DNA from: Aphrophora alni | Lineage: Eukaryota > Arthropoda > Insecta > Hemiptera > Aphrophoridae | Reading direction: 5' to 3' | Length of the DNA stretch: 64,000 nt | Assembly (NCBI GenBank): GCA_963513935.1 | Contig: OY740771.1 | Coordinates: forward strand, 18,397,349-18,461,348 | Shown: piece after piece, positions 37,306-48,529 of the stretch | Layout of the letters: every line of letters starts with the position of its first letter | Numbering within the stretch: the stretch's first letter is position 1 | Made by a program: the position numbers and the translations under genes | Notes under the pieces: generated by a model | What the model saw: the letters and a program-made list of their open reading frames with translations, nothing else | Told to the model about the DNA's origin: nothing | Database searches by the model: none

Positions 37306-37480
37306 CAAGTATTCCGAAGTGTGGCGGTTGTCACGAGTTGATACTCGATAGGTTCATCCTCAAGGTCCTTGAGAGAACGTGGCACGCACGGTGTCTCAAG
37401 TGTAGCGAGTGCGGAGGACAACTGACCGACAAGTGTTTTGCAAGGAACGGGATGGTCTTCTGCAAGGAAGATTTCTTTAA
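37306..37480 (+). CDS. Lim3: Lim3 (Lhx3/4-class LIM-homeobox), exon with LIM domain 1
   Basis: This is an internal coding exon of a nuclear transcription factor that specifies motor neurons and, in vertebrates, the pituitary. The frame encodes the first LIM zinc-binding domain: [20 protein letters not shown], then the H-x2-C-x2-C-x2-C ligands in [11 protein letters not shown], and [15 protein letters not shown]. All eight zinc ligands are present (C-x2-C, H-x2-C, C-x2-C, C-x2-D). The ILDRFILK and CKEDFFK signatures match the Lhx3/4 class rather than Lhx1/5 or Lhx2/9 (established family knowledge). The exon is bounded by TTTCAG and GTGAGT. It starts in phase with two bases of a codon and ends with AA of the Lys codon completed by the next exon. 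There is no native start: upstream is acceptor sequence, so an N-terminal exon lies further 5'. An R1 repeat ends about 75 bp upstream. Confidence 0.97.
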
Positions 37481-37619
37481 GTGAGTACAACAGAAATGTG
37501 TCACATTTTGTAGAAAGTAGGGTGGATCTATCACGAGCTATGGGAGAAGTAACACTGGAGAGGAAAGAACTGGTGTATTACTATCTGTCTTAAAAACATC
37601 GGTTGTAATCACCCTGTAA

Positions 37620-37930
37620 TTTAAGTCGAGTAACACAAGAGATACGAACAAAAAACTGTTTTTAATGGCCGTCATTTTGACATTTTCAATTAGATTTTTT
37701 TTTTGAATTTCTATATAAGTACACTATATAGATCCCTAAGCCAGATTTCATGTTCCTATTCTAAATTTTGTGGCCGCTAGCACGTTCACGCACGTACAGA
37801 TTACGGCAACGGACGGAAATCACTTTTCAGTTTCCTAACGGTTATGAAACGTAAAGATCGTAAAAAACGCAGGTCGAAATATATGACGATTACCAAACTT
37901 ACCCTCTACGTCATATTCTGGGTAAGTAAA
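37620..37930 (+). repeat. R2 dispersed repeat, partial copy
   Basis: AATGGCCGTCATTTTGACAT, AGCCAGATTTCATGTTCC, TGTGGCCGCTAGCACG, AAATCACTTTTCAGTTTCC and GAAACGTAAAGATCG occur in family order. Confidence 0.75.
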
Positions 37931-38011
37931 ACATACAAATTTTTAACAATTATAACAAAATTCAAAGTTTCCATCATTAGATTCAATGTACATGTGAAGA
38001 TGTCTGACCAT

Positions 38012-38776
38012 TGTAATACTCGCAATAGGTTAGGTTAGGTTATGCCTGAGTTTAGTAATCAAGAAATCCTATGCTTTGTTTTGGTTCTAAGAGATAAAGT
38101 CCATCATTAAATGTCAACAACAACAGAATGTCCATCACAAAGCGTTCAATCTTGATAAGGACTTTTTGTAATACCCGCTTAAGGTTAGGTTAGGTTATGC
38201 CTGAGTTTAGTAATCAAGAAATCCTATACTTTGTTTTGGTTCTAAGAGATAAAGTCCATCATTAAATGTCAACAACAACATAATGTCCATCACAAAGCGT
38301 TCAATCTTGATAAGGACTTTTTGTAATACCCGCAATAGGTTAGGTTATGCCTGAGTTTAGTAATCAAGAAATCTTATACTTTGTTTTGGTTCTAAGAGAT
38401 AAAGTCCATCATTAAATGTCAACAACAACATAATGTCCATCACAAAGCGTTCAATCTTGATAAGGACTTTTTGTAATACCCGCAATAGGTTAGTTTAGGT
38501 TAAGCCTGAGTTTAGTAATCAAGAAATCTTATACTTTGTTTTGGTTCTAAGAGATAAAGTCCATCATTAAATGTCAACAACAACAGAATGTCCATCACAA
38601 AGCGTTCAATCTTGATAAGGACTTTTTGTAATACCCGCTATAGGTTAGGTTAGGTTATGCCTGAGTTTAGTAATCAAGAAATCCTATACTTTGTTTTGGT
38701 TCTAAGAGATAAAATCCATCATTAAATGTCAACAACAACAGAATGTCCATCACAAAGCGTTCAATCGTGATAAGGT
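38012..38776 (+). repeat. Five-copy tandem array, ~155-bp units with TTAGG heads
   Basis: TTAGGTTATGCCTGAGTTTA or a near copy marks units at about 38041, 38196, 38346, 38501 and 38656 (periods 155, 150, 155, 155). The 150-bp unit has one TTAGG fewer, so length change occurs at the telomere-like tract. The remainder of each unit (TTTGTTTTGGTTCTAAGAG, AATGTCCATCACAAAGCG) is almost invariant. The sequence after the array repeats CATTAACAAAATGTCC-like pieces loosely. Confidence 0.95.
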
Positions 38777-39837
38777 CCACAAAAGTCCGTCTAATTACCA
38801 AAAAATCTATTAATATAATGTCCTTTTCCAATAACAAAATGTCCACTTCTTAAACCATGCAACGCAATGATTTTGTATTTATTTGTAAATTCTTGTATTA
38901 TATCATCGCTGAAATTATTTATAGTCAAAAGGGAAAGCCCCTTTAATTTTGTATCAAGAAAATTTGTACTATTTCTATTCAGATGAGCTAAACAAATACT
39001 GGTACTCATATGACAGGTCATTTAATGCACGGTGTATCACGACTGGAGATTTGGTGTAAATGTTACAAGTGACGGTACAAGAAATCACATCCACCAAATG
39101 TTCGGACGTCCGTGTAAGGGAATTGTTGAATAGAATACCACCTACCTTGTTAGTCCGCCAACAAATTGGAGAAATGCAGAATGGTATTGGTGTCCCTCCC
39201 ACAGAGGAAGAGGTGGTAAGAATGGCAACCTACCAACAAAATAACACTTAATCAAACATTGAATAATCAGAACGTTTTAATATTTTATTCTGGCGTGAAT
39301 ATTGAGCAAAGAATATTAATTTTTCTCAACTGAAATTTGGAGCTAATGTTGTTAAGTGACAGAATTTTGAGTTACGGGATATTCAAAAGTGACCAAAATT
39401 ATATACAACAAAATTAATTACTGGGCATACTTATTTTTTTGAAATTAAACTAATTATAATTATTTCACTGTACAGTGGACATTTTACTACTAAGGAGAAA
39501 CTATTTATGGATATGTTTCCTGATGAACCTTCAAAATATTGGACATTATAGGTAGTTAAACCTTTTGGCTTGGTGGACCTTGTCATTTACAATAATTTTT
39601 TTAAAGCAATAATTTTTGTTTTTCTTTTATAGTTTGCGATTGTGTTATATTTATTTTTGTATATTTGATAATTGCTTTCCATATGTTACTTTATATTAAT
39701 CTTTTCCATCGTATCGTAGAATATATTGTAATGGCATTGGACTTGGAAGTGTGGTCAGGCTGCTTCCTCTTGTTACAAGAGTGAGGCTTTGGCTATGCCA
39801 GTCACAGTCCACTGTCAATTAGTGTGCATGTAGCAGC

Positions 39838-40105
39838 TTGAAGATGACGACTTAGTCATTGAAACGTTGTCTTGTATTTGTGATGGATAAAACTCGAACA
39901 CAAGATCTCACAAAAATTACGTTTACTTAATAAAACGCGTTTCAACGACAAAGTTGCCATCCTCAGTGACACATGATCTAAACTATGATAGAGTTATAGT
40001 TTAGGTATTGTAGCTCCCATGTCACTGAGTATGGCGACTTTGACGTTGAAACGTGATTAGTAAACGTAATTTTTGTGAGATTTTGTGTTCGAGTTTTATT
40101 TTATA
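39838..40105. repeat. Stem-loop motifs and hairpin of the CTGANGATG family
   Basis: Plus-strand TTGAAGATGACGACTTAGTC then ATTGAAACGTTG at 39838. Then comes a hairpin whose arms are AACTCGAACACAAGATCTCA / TGAGATTTTGTGTTCGAGTT. Each arm has a CTGAG(G/T)ATGGC..GTTGAAACG motif (39937-39970 minus, 40018-40055 plus). It aligns with 5224-5438. Confidence 0.8.
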
Positions 40106-40760
40106 TTATCGCACAAGTCAAGCTCAAGATTTATTTATATCTTGCATTTGTGTTTTCATTCATTTGTTTCTTAAGGTTTCCACAAGTATAGCTCATTATA
40201 GTTGATTCTTTTGAGCTAAATATAAAACAAAAAAATATTATAGTTTCTCGTTCAAAGAGCTAAATATTTTGTCTTTTGTAGTTTTTTTTATAAAGTTAAC
40301 GTTTTAAAAATAATTTTCCATTACAAAATTGAAAAAGTTGTCATTTTTAAATGTTCGAATAAGGTATTGAATTTTGGTATACTAGTAAAACGTTACATGC
40401 AAAATGAACTCAATATCTTGTCCATTTTTCCAGTTACACATTAAAATTTTTTTTAACTTTAAAGACACACAGGTGGAAATTAAAGAGTTATTGTACATAC
40501 ATAGAAACTTTGTCTTTAATTTAACTTAAGGTGTTCTTGAAGTTGTCCGTGCTTTTCAGATACACATAATAAATATAGCTTTATTTTGGAGGCCTAAAAC
40601 GAAACAGCCATGTCATGAGCAAACTGCCATGTAGGTCCCAAGTATTCCATTAAAGTGTTTATAAAGAAATAAGTTAACAAATAATCCTAACTATAATTAC
40701 AGAGTGTGCGCACGTAAATGTATTTGTATTTTAAGGTTATCTTTATTAAAACTATTTCAG

Positions 40761-40963
40761 ACGCTTCGGAACAAAATGCGCAGGCTGCGAGTTAGGTATT
40801 CCTCCGACACAAGTAGTCCGCAGAGCGCAGGATTTTGTTTACCACCTCCAGTGCTTTGCCTGCGTCATGTGTAGTAGACAGCTAAACACAGGGGATGAAT
40901 TCTATCTGATGGAAGACAGAAAGTTGGTGTGCAAACCTGACTACGAAGCTGCCAAAACAAAAG
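40761..40963 (+). CDS. Lim3: Lim3 exon with LIM domain 2
   Basis: The first base completes the Lys codon begun in the LIM1 exon, after which the frame reads [57 protein letters not shown]. This is a complete second LIM domain with C-x2-C, H-x2-C, C-x2-C and C-x2-D ligands. The stretch [18 protein letters not shown] and EFYLMED are close to invariant in Lhx3/4 proteins. The domain binds NLI/Chip-type cofactors in that family. The exon is bounded by ATTTCAG and GGTAATTT and ends with one base (G) of an Asp codon that the homeobox exon completes. No disruption was seen. Confidence 0.97.
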
Positions 40964-42739
40964 GTAATTTAAATACAATCTTTGTTTTCTAAAAGTCAGT
41001 ATATTTCGAGCAAAACAACTTGTGTTGACGAATGAGCAGAACGTGGGAACCCTCCACCACTAATTCATCGTTTGGCTGTACGGAGTATAGTTTGTTAGCA
41101 ATAAAAATAGACCACTAGTTAATTTCCTGACAACACTGCAGATTAATTGTGTCCACAGGTAGTAAATCATAGGAATCTATTTTCATAAAATGTTCAGCAC
41201 CAATTTTAGATTGAATTTGATTTAAATACAGGCTTTAAAATAAATTTTTACTCCGAAACTCCGTATAACCAGTCAAAATTGAAAATTAACCAATCCCACC
41301 TATTTATAAAAATTTCCATTCATGATCATTGTTGTAAGATGTAAAAACTGATCTCCAAGAAAATTAATCAAACCGTAGTAAGTATGTCTAATTTGAAATG
41401 ATCTTATGTGCAACGTGTTCGATGGCTCTTTAAAGTATCTGTGGCTACCGATCTAAGTTCTTCTGATCTATGGGTTTTTTTTAAGGAAAGAGTGCATGCT
41501 ATCGTCTAAGAACATTTGTACATCTTTTAGACATAACTCGAGAAACCAACAATATTGTCGTTATTACATTTCAGAAACAAAGTTATGTTTGCTTGCAGGA
41601 CGAGGACTCTTCCCTCATTTACTTTCAAGGAGTCATTCTGATTTTCCAATGTTTCTCTAAAGAATTATTTCTGAGCTAAATAAATGTTTATGCATGGAAA
41701 GTGGTAAAGATTTTTCACCAATACATCTATTCTAAGCTGTTTTGGAATATCTACATTTTTTCATTTGACGCAGTTTCATCTAATTAGTGTGCTTAATAAA
41801 TGTTTAATTTGAAATTAAAATAATAGACGATTTTCTGGATCACCCTATTAACGTGGTCAGCATATGAATTATCCAATGTGTAATTGTTATAGGCTTAAGA
41901 TTTTAGTGCAAAGGAAAATGTATTTCAAGTAGGTAATCGATATTAGTAACTGGAGTAATTTGAAACAAATTTCGTTTCTACATTCAATACGGGAAAGTGG
42001 GGGAACTGGGCGCACCTAAGCAAAATTAACTCGACCACTTAAACTGTTGTAGTTAAAGTGAATATTATTTCATATAACACTAGCCTAGTTATTGTACTTT
42101 CATGAGAAAACGTGCCAATTCCATAAAACTAACTACTATTTTTATATAAATAAAAATCTAAAATCATACAATCTTACAGTTTCTTCGTCTCCCGCTAGGT
42201 ATCAGCACCAACTGGGTCCTATCCGTCGATTTTAAATTAGAAATACAATGGTGCGCACAGTTACCCGCTGCGCCCGGTTCCCCCATTCTCCCCTACAAGT
42301 ACACACATCCAAAAACCCGTACAAGTCAGCTGATACTAATTCAACTTCTCTCTTTTTTAAAAGAAAATATTAATTTTACTAAAACAACCAGTACACTTCA
42401 ATAATTATATACATAACAATAAATTTATTTTATTAGACATAAAACTAAAAATAAACTTCAATACACAACAAATTAACTGAAATTGATTTTATAAAATTAT
42501 AAACAAATTGCTACGTAAAACAAAATACAAATTCAAGTTAACAATAAAAATTAAAAACTCTTAAGGCTGTTGGACTTGCTAACATTTAAGAAGAAACAAA
42601 AAAAAGTCATGAGGTGATAACATTGATTTAATAACATTGTTATTATTATAGTCTACCATTATACGTTATTAGTTATTATTTTTGTATAAATAACGGCGCT
42701 ATCTCAAATTTATGTCAGATCACCTGCTCAGCTGGTTGG

Positions 42740-43370
42740 TGCTAAAACAAAAGAGCAAATGCATGGTGAGACTATTTAAAGGCAACGAGGGGTAGAGCGA
42801 TGGTTTATCCGGGGAAGACTGGTTTCAACGGTCGTTCATCATTTGCGCGGTGTCCCGTCCAGGTAGCCTCAGCCTGCTGACAACAATTCGCAAACAGCCG
42901 CCCTCCCACACATGTGTTCGAGTATTTGCCAATGTTTCTGTTCTATTGATAATGGTTTGCTCGTTACATCTTACACCCCGCACCGCGCAGACTATGCATA
43001 TACCTGAGAGCCCCCTGGAGCTCACCACGCAGAAGACGCAGCCCTTCTACCTGGCTCTCCGCATACCGCGCAGATGTGTACGCCCGTTACAACGCCTCCG
43101 TTTCCATGATAATACTTCTACTACCCATTCGGTCAGCACTTTCAATTCAGTTAAATTACCACCGGTAGATCACAAATCCTTCTTATATAGTCAATTTCAA
43201 TATTTCTCTATACGATGCACCACGAATCAAGTCCGTTGGGTAATAATTAATAGAAGAGCGAGAGTTAGCGCGCGGTTGTCAATTCCAACAACTCCCTGCA
43301 CGAGGCTAACCTCCGAGCGAGGCTACCGTCGTCTTGTACTGCTAATAGAGTTGTGTATATAAAACGATAG
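42740..43370. other. G+C-rich intronic block with an unassigned 170-codon open frame
   Basis: The block is distinctly less AT-rich than the intron around it (TTTGCGCGGTGTCCCGTCC, CACCCCGCACCGCGCAG, GAGCCCCCTGGAGCTCACC). It ends near a GTGTATATAAAACG sequence. The plus frame 42850-43362 is the longest in the window, but its protein is basic, Ser/Thr/Arg-rich and shows no domain. A shorter frame overlaps it on the other strand, which points to composition rather than coding. A solo LTR, an intronic regulatory element or an alternative promoter are possible. Confidence 0.3.
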
Positions 43371-43409
43371 TTTTTTGTTTTAAATAATTTAAATATGTTT
43401 AGTTTTAAC

Positions 43410-43845
43410 TGATACTAATGTACTGACATATTTATTTTCTACTATAACGCTAATAATTATTTCCCCTGTAATAATAGTAATAATCTAGTACAAATATAAA
43501 TATAAATTTTTAATTGAAGTTTCTTGCAATTTATAGGGAAATATTTCTATTGCATTTATTTATTTAATCGAAAAAATATTGTTTTCGTTGAAACATTTCT
43601 GATAATTTCTTTACGAGAAACAATGTTTAAAATTTTTCGTTAAATTATGCTCTCTGGAAGTACGATGGAAAATTAAATGCAGTATCTATGATTTGTTCGA
43701 ACGCCTTAAATGAACGTGAATCCCAGTTCCAAGCGCTGTCACAGCTGGGAAACGAGTTGGTAAATCCGCACGGGCTTATTGGTTTCTTCAAGGTCAAGCT
43801 GTCAACTGACTCCAACCTCAACGGATTTGACTCGTGGCGGGTTGT
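43410..43845 (+). repeat. R1 dispersed repeat, copy 3, upstream of homeobox exon
   Basis: Aligned with 36790-37230 over its whole length. The 3' half (CCAAGCGCTGTCACAG, AAACGAGTTGGTAAA, ATTGGTTTCTTCAAGGTCA) is closer to the copy at 1-170. It ends about 135 bp before the homeobox exon. Confidence 0.85.
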
Positions 43846-43981
43846 AGATTGGTTAAAACTGATCTAACCGGATTCACTTACAATCCTCATTTGCACTTTT
43901 AGTTACTGCATTAATTTATAATATTACACATAGAACAGGAACTGTACAAGAATTTCTTATGTTTAGAACCTCTTCTTGCAG

Positions 43982-44165
43982 ACGGGAGTTGCCTGGACGG
44001 AGACCAACCAAACAAAAGGCCGCGGACTACGATTACAGCTAAACAATTAGAGACCTTGAAGATGGCATATAACAACAGTCCGAAACCTGCAAGACACGTT
44101 AGAGAACAGTTGAGTCAAGACACAGGATTGGACATGAGGGTAGTGCAAGTCTGGTTTCAAAACAG
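43982..44165 (+). CDS. Lim3: Lim3 exon with most of the homeodomain
   Basis: The exon starts by completing an Asp codon ([11 protein letters not shown]). It then encodes homeodomain residues from [20 protein letters not shown] through [14 protein letters not shown] and [15 protein letters not shown], ending two bases into Arg52. Helix 3 has Gln50 and Asn51, the DNA-contacting residues expected for the class. The N-terminal arm KRPRTTIT and the [12 protein letters not shown] segment are hallmarks of Lhx3/4. The linker to LIM2 is short, as in the family. Acceptor TTGCAG and donor AGGTAATT. An intron between codons for Asn51 and Arg53 is a common homeobox position. Confidence 0.97.
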
Positions 44166-44394
44166 GTAATTGTTTCTAGCTTTAAACGTGGGTTATTATT
44201 ATCAGTATTTACATAAAATCTAGTAACAATCTGTTTGAAAGAACGGTAGGGGTTTTTTTGTCCTCAAACAACCGTAAAAACTATATCCGTACATTATGTA
44301 AGGTTAACCTAAATACGATCAATAATTCCATGGCCCTATCGACTAAAAGGATACAATTCGATGAATAAAAACAGACTGTACTTTGCACTATACA

Positions 44395-45475
44395 TAGTAA
44401 TCAAAAAGTCAGTCTTCCTTTAAATTTTAAACGAGTTTACATACAACATTGAACATTATGGAATATCTGTTTAATGAATCACTTATTTAATAATTATAAA
44501 ACTTACTTCATTTGACGTCAATAGTGGAACTGTTATTTTAGTCCGCACTAGTTCTAGCTAATAGCCTTGACAAATGCGGCCGCGCACATAAGATATAAAC
44601 TTTTACTAGTGTTTTGTGAATAATGTGTTGTGTTGTGTGTTTTAATTCATTTTAATTAATGATAGACACCTGATGATGGGATTTATGCCGAAACAGCTGT
44701 AGTGTAGCAATAAAAGAAGAATAACAGTTTTACTATTGACGTCAAACGAAGTCAGTTTTGTAGGTACAACATTGACACTCATGGAAAGACTTGTGGGACA
44801 ACAATAGCGATCTTTGTAAGTAAAATTTGGCGTTCTTAAAAATTATGGGGGGGGCATGGAGAGGAGGTGAAGATTTTTAAATTGCACATTATTTTACAGC
44901 TTATTAAAAAGCTAATACATTGGTGCAGTTTTTAGTTCAATACGATGATTGATAACAAAATGGTGGACTTCTTTTTAAGAGTAATAACGTAAGAAATACT
45001 ATTGAAATCATTACCTTGTTAAATTGCAGGGTCAACGTGCAGAAGAGATCAGATTTTATGAATTGAAGTGGGCTGTTGCAGAAAAAGGTCGAATAAGTGC
45101 TGTTCAATTTTCCTTTATAAATCATCAAACTGGTGTGTCTAAACGTTAATATTATTTGATAACTTTTACTCAATAGCAATTTCATCTTGTATTTTCTTTA
45201 AACTTTTACCATCCACCATTTTGTTACCAATCATCGTATTTGAACAAAAAAAAAACAGCACCAATGTAACAAGCTTTTTTTTAAATACCAATGTCACATT
45301 TTAAAATGTTCACCTCCCCTGTCCATCTCTCCCTATAATTTTTAAGGGTACCAAATTTTACTTACAAAGGTAGCTATTATTGTCCCACAAGCTTTCTGTG
45401 AGTTACAATGTTGTATCTAAACCTGTTCAAAAATGAAAAGGCCTCATACTGACTTTTTGATCCCTCCGTATATTA
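44395..45475. mobile_element. Fold-back element, split in its left arm by an insertion
   Basis: The right arm (about 45200-45475) and the left arm (44395-44452 plus 44765-44965) pair: ATCAAAAAGTCAGT, TACAACATTG, TTGTGGGACAA, TTTGTAAGTAAAATTTGG, CATTGGTGCAGTTTTT, ATACGATGATTG and CAAAATGGTGGA each occur inverted on the other side. The centre (45000-45190) is unpaired, with no recognisable protein. The left arm is interrupted by 312 bp described separately. Confidence 0.85.
44453..44764 (+). mobile_element. 312-bp insertion with 11-bp target duplication and inverted ends
   Basis: It sits in the left arm of the fold-back between two copies of TACAACATTGA (44442-44452 and 44765-44775); the uninterrupted opposite arm has this sequence once. 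Inside are 40-bp inverted repeats starting AAAACTTACTTCATTTGACG (44498; right copy ends 44759) with TGACGTCA-like cores. A CTGATGATGGG..GCCGAAACAGC stem-loop motif precedes AGCAATAAAAG. No protein. The superfamily is not decided by this. Confidence 0.75.
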
Positions 45476-46969
45476 CAGAAGTGAAACTTGCAAAAGGTAG
45501 TCTAGATACAATGGGTATAAAACAGGTTAGGTTTGTAAGGTACAGTAATAATTCTTAATGCGTATTATAGACACCGAATTAGCGTGTTGGGGACAAGTCC
45601 AGTTATTACACGTTTATCAACCAATTCACTATAGCCTACTGTGCGTAAAGAAGTTTTACAGTTGTCTAGTAAAAATGTTTCGATTTAAAATACAAAATCT
45701 AAGTTTTATTGGAAAACATTTGGACCTAAAAAAAATTTTTAAAGGGGGGAAAACTCTCTTCTTTTTTCGATACGTTTAAAATAACAAACTTCTAAACTAT
45801 TATTGTGTCATTTTTTCAACTGTTTCTTATGAGTTTACACAGTAAAGTCAAAATTTTCAATTTAGATTTATTGTATTCGAAACATTACATTTTATATGTA
45901 AAGTTTTTGTAAACAACATTCAAATGCATAGTACATGAATCCACTATTTTAACTGGAAAGCATTGAATATAACAACAACGTGATAGCAGGTATAGAAAAA
46001 CAAAATTTTACTTTTTAAAAAAGTGCATGTGATAAATTTTAAGAACGCCAACCTAAACTTAAACGTGTTTACATATTTTGACGAAACTAATTCCATCAAC
46101 AGACCAGAATGAGTTGCCAAACTCTCTCCTGCAAACAGTTTTTGACTTGTTGGTTTAATAAACCAACCTAAACATTTTGAATATTGGCTAATGAAATTCA
46201 GAAAAAATGTTGCTTTGCGTTTTTACTTCGTTAGTTACAAAGTTCCCCAAACTCACTACATAGGACTCAACTTCGGAAAAACAAATAAACAAGTATCATT
46301 TTGTTTTAAGAGAATGAAATAGTATCAAAGTCAAGTTCATGTCATGCCAAACTTGCTTTTTTTAGAAATATTTGGTACATAAAATGTTTATGGCTAAGCT
46401 AACAGGTTTTCTAACGACACTTTAAATAAAGAACTATCATGGATCGTAGAATATTGTACGAGTGCAGGGATTAAAACAGGTCTGTAGTAGATGTGTTGTA
46501 AGCCCAAATGAAGCCTAGTGTGTATTGTGGTAGAAGTAGTAAACACCCTTAGTATATACACAGCTGTTGCAGAAAGCCCAACAAGTGCTGCCACCCTAGG
46601 CCTACTATATCTCTCTTCTGATATTGATGTCAGATGCATTGAACAAGTGCCATCATGGTACTTACCCAAACAAATCATGAAAAACAATTCTTTCTGGATA
46701 TAGAAAAGCGGTAGTTTCTACTTCTATTTAAATTTCTTTAAGGTTATAAATCAAAAATAACTCTATTCCTGAAAAATTCTTCTTTCCAATAAAAGTAATT
46801 AAACAATAATAATAAGTGGTAAAAACAGTAATATAAAGAGGATAATTAATAAAATAGATAGTAATAAACACTTTTTTGTGTAACAGCTGTTGTAACTTCA
46901 AAATTAGTTCCTGCATTGTTGTGGTAGTGTGTTTTGTGTTTTCTGGAGTGTTCTGAGTGGAGTGTGTTA

Positions 46970-47997
46970 TTATTTCTCTAATAAAGAAAAAGCAAAGTGT
47001 GTTTTGTTGCTGGCTGAATTCAAGTCTGTAATTTCAGTACAGCGTGCATTTCGACGCGAATACAGAAAAGATCCACCACATGAAAATAACATACGACGTT
47101 GATTCAAACAATTCGAAAAAACTGGATCAGTTTAAAAGCAGAAATCATCTAACAGGACAAGTGCATCAGATGAAAAAGTTGAACTTATTAGACGATCTGC
47201 AATCAGAAGTCCTAAGAAGTCAATACCTCGACGAAGCCTAGAGTGTTATGATTCCAAAAACAACAATCCACAAAGTTTTACACAAAACACTGAAATTACA
47301 CTCGTATAAATTGCAGGAATTGAAACCTGATGATGGTGCAAAACGTTTTAATTTCTCTGTTGAAATGTTGAACAAGATTGAAGAAAACCAATCATTTTTA
47401 GATGATATAATTTTTCAGACGAAGCTACAGTCCATATCAATGGGTCTGTTAACAGACACAATTTACGCATATGGGGATCTGAAAACCCATATACATTTTT
47501 TGAACAAGTACGCAACACGCCCAAAGTTAATGTTTGATGTGGTGTGATGGAAAATCGTTTGATAGGGCCTTTCTTATTTGGTGAAAAGACAAGTAATGGA
47601 ATTGTGTATCTCGATATGTTAATCAATTGTTTTTTCCTCAGCTGGATGAACTTGAAAACATTCAACAACTTCATTTCCAACAAAATGGCGCACACCGCAC
47701 TTTAGGTGCATGTGCCACTTTGAATGAAAAGTTTGGACATCGATGGATAGGCCGGCAAGGACCTATACGTTGGCCGCCAAGGAGTCTAGACCTGACACCT
47801 TGTGATTTCTTATTGTGGTGGTAGATCAAAAACTTTGTTTATCGAGAAAAAATCGTGACCTAAATCACTTAAGGAACAGGATTAATGAACCAATGACAAC
47901 TGTTAACAAAGACATGTTAACTAACGTTTGGGCAGAACTTGATTATCTGTTGTTCATTTGCCGAGCAACTAATGGCACACATATCGAAATTTATTAA
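46970..47997 (+). pseudogene. Decayed mariner-like transposase gene
   Basis: Fragments in order match an insect mariner-group transposase with an N-terminal helix-turn-helix region. First comes VLLLAEFKSVISVQRAFRRE and HENNIRR followed by a stop (about 46990-47105). Then FNFSVEMLNKIEENQSFLDD, and after a frameshift the first catalytic site SDEATVHINGSVNRHN (about 47417). Then KVNV, a stop, CGVMENRLIGPFLFGEKTS; the second site FQQNGAHRT (about 47675), where the catalytic Asp is Asn; and RWIGRQGPIRWPPRSLDLTP with the third Asp retained, ending ATNGTHIEIY. Several stops and frameshifts and the Asp-to-Asn change make it inactive. It lies in sense orientation within the 9.5-kb Lim3 intron. Terminal repeats were not located with confidence. 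Confidence 0.88.
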
Positions 47998-48529
47998 TTA
48001 TGTAAAAAAAAACTGTTTCAGACGACGATTTAGATATACAATATCAGCTGTAAGTAATTCTGTTTTCATTTAAATCACGTTCAAAACTCCACCATTCTGT
48101 TATGATAACCCTGTATTCGTTTGAAGGAGAAAACCCTATCGATCAAGTAGTTGGGCACCATTACCCTATGCCATGGTAGATTGTAACTCAACAAAAAAAC
48201 CTTTCAAAAAGGTAAAGCTTTCGTAAGTATGACCTTGCGTAATATTCCCTTTAACTTACTCAAACACATTGTTACATTTTTCTTTTCCCGCTCTTATCAA
48301 TTTAAAAATGTTTTCAACCTAATACTAAAGAAAACTCCAAATAATTTCGTTAAATTCATTAAATGAAATATATATATGAAAAGTTGTTAATATTTTTCGA
48401 ATAGTTTAATACACATTATTTATCTAATTTTTAACTTAATGAAAGTTTTTAAATGCTTTAATAATTTAGTAAGTATTTTGGCAAACAAAACTTTTGAAAG
48501 TTTTTATTTTGTATAAACATTATGCAGAA

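Larger units (their letters stand above)
37481..40760 (+). other. Lim3 intron between LIM1 and LIM2 exons
   Basis: This 3.28-kb intron has donor GTGAGT and acceptor CTATTTCAG. It holds an R2 copy, the five-copy 155-bp array, two CTGANGATG stem-loop modules and AT-rich sequence. The region 40110-40750 has nothing recognisable. Confidence 0.9.
40964..43981 (+). other. Lim3 intron between LIM2 and homeobox exons
   Basis: This 3.0-kb intron has donor GTAATT and acceptor CTTGCAG. The interval 41000-42730 has no recognisable element. It then contains a G+C-rich block and an R1 repeat. Confidence 0.88.
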
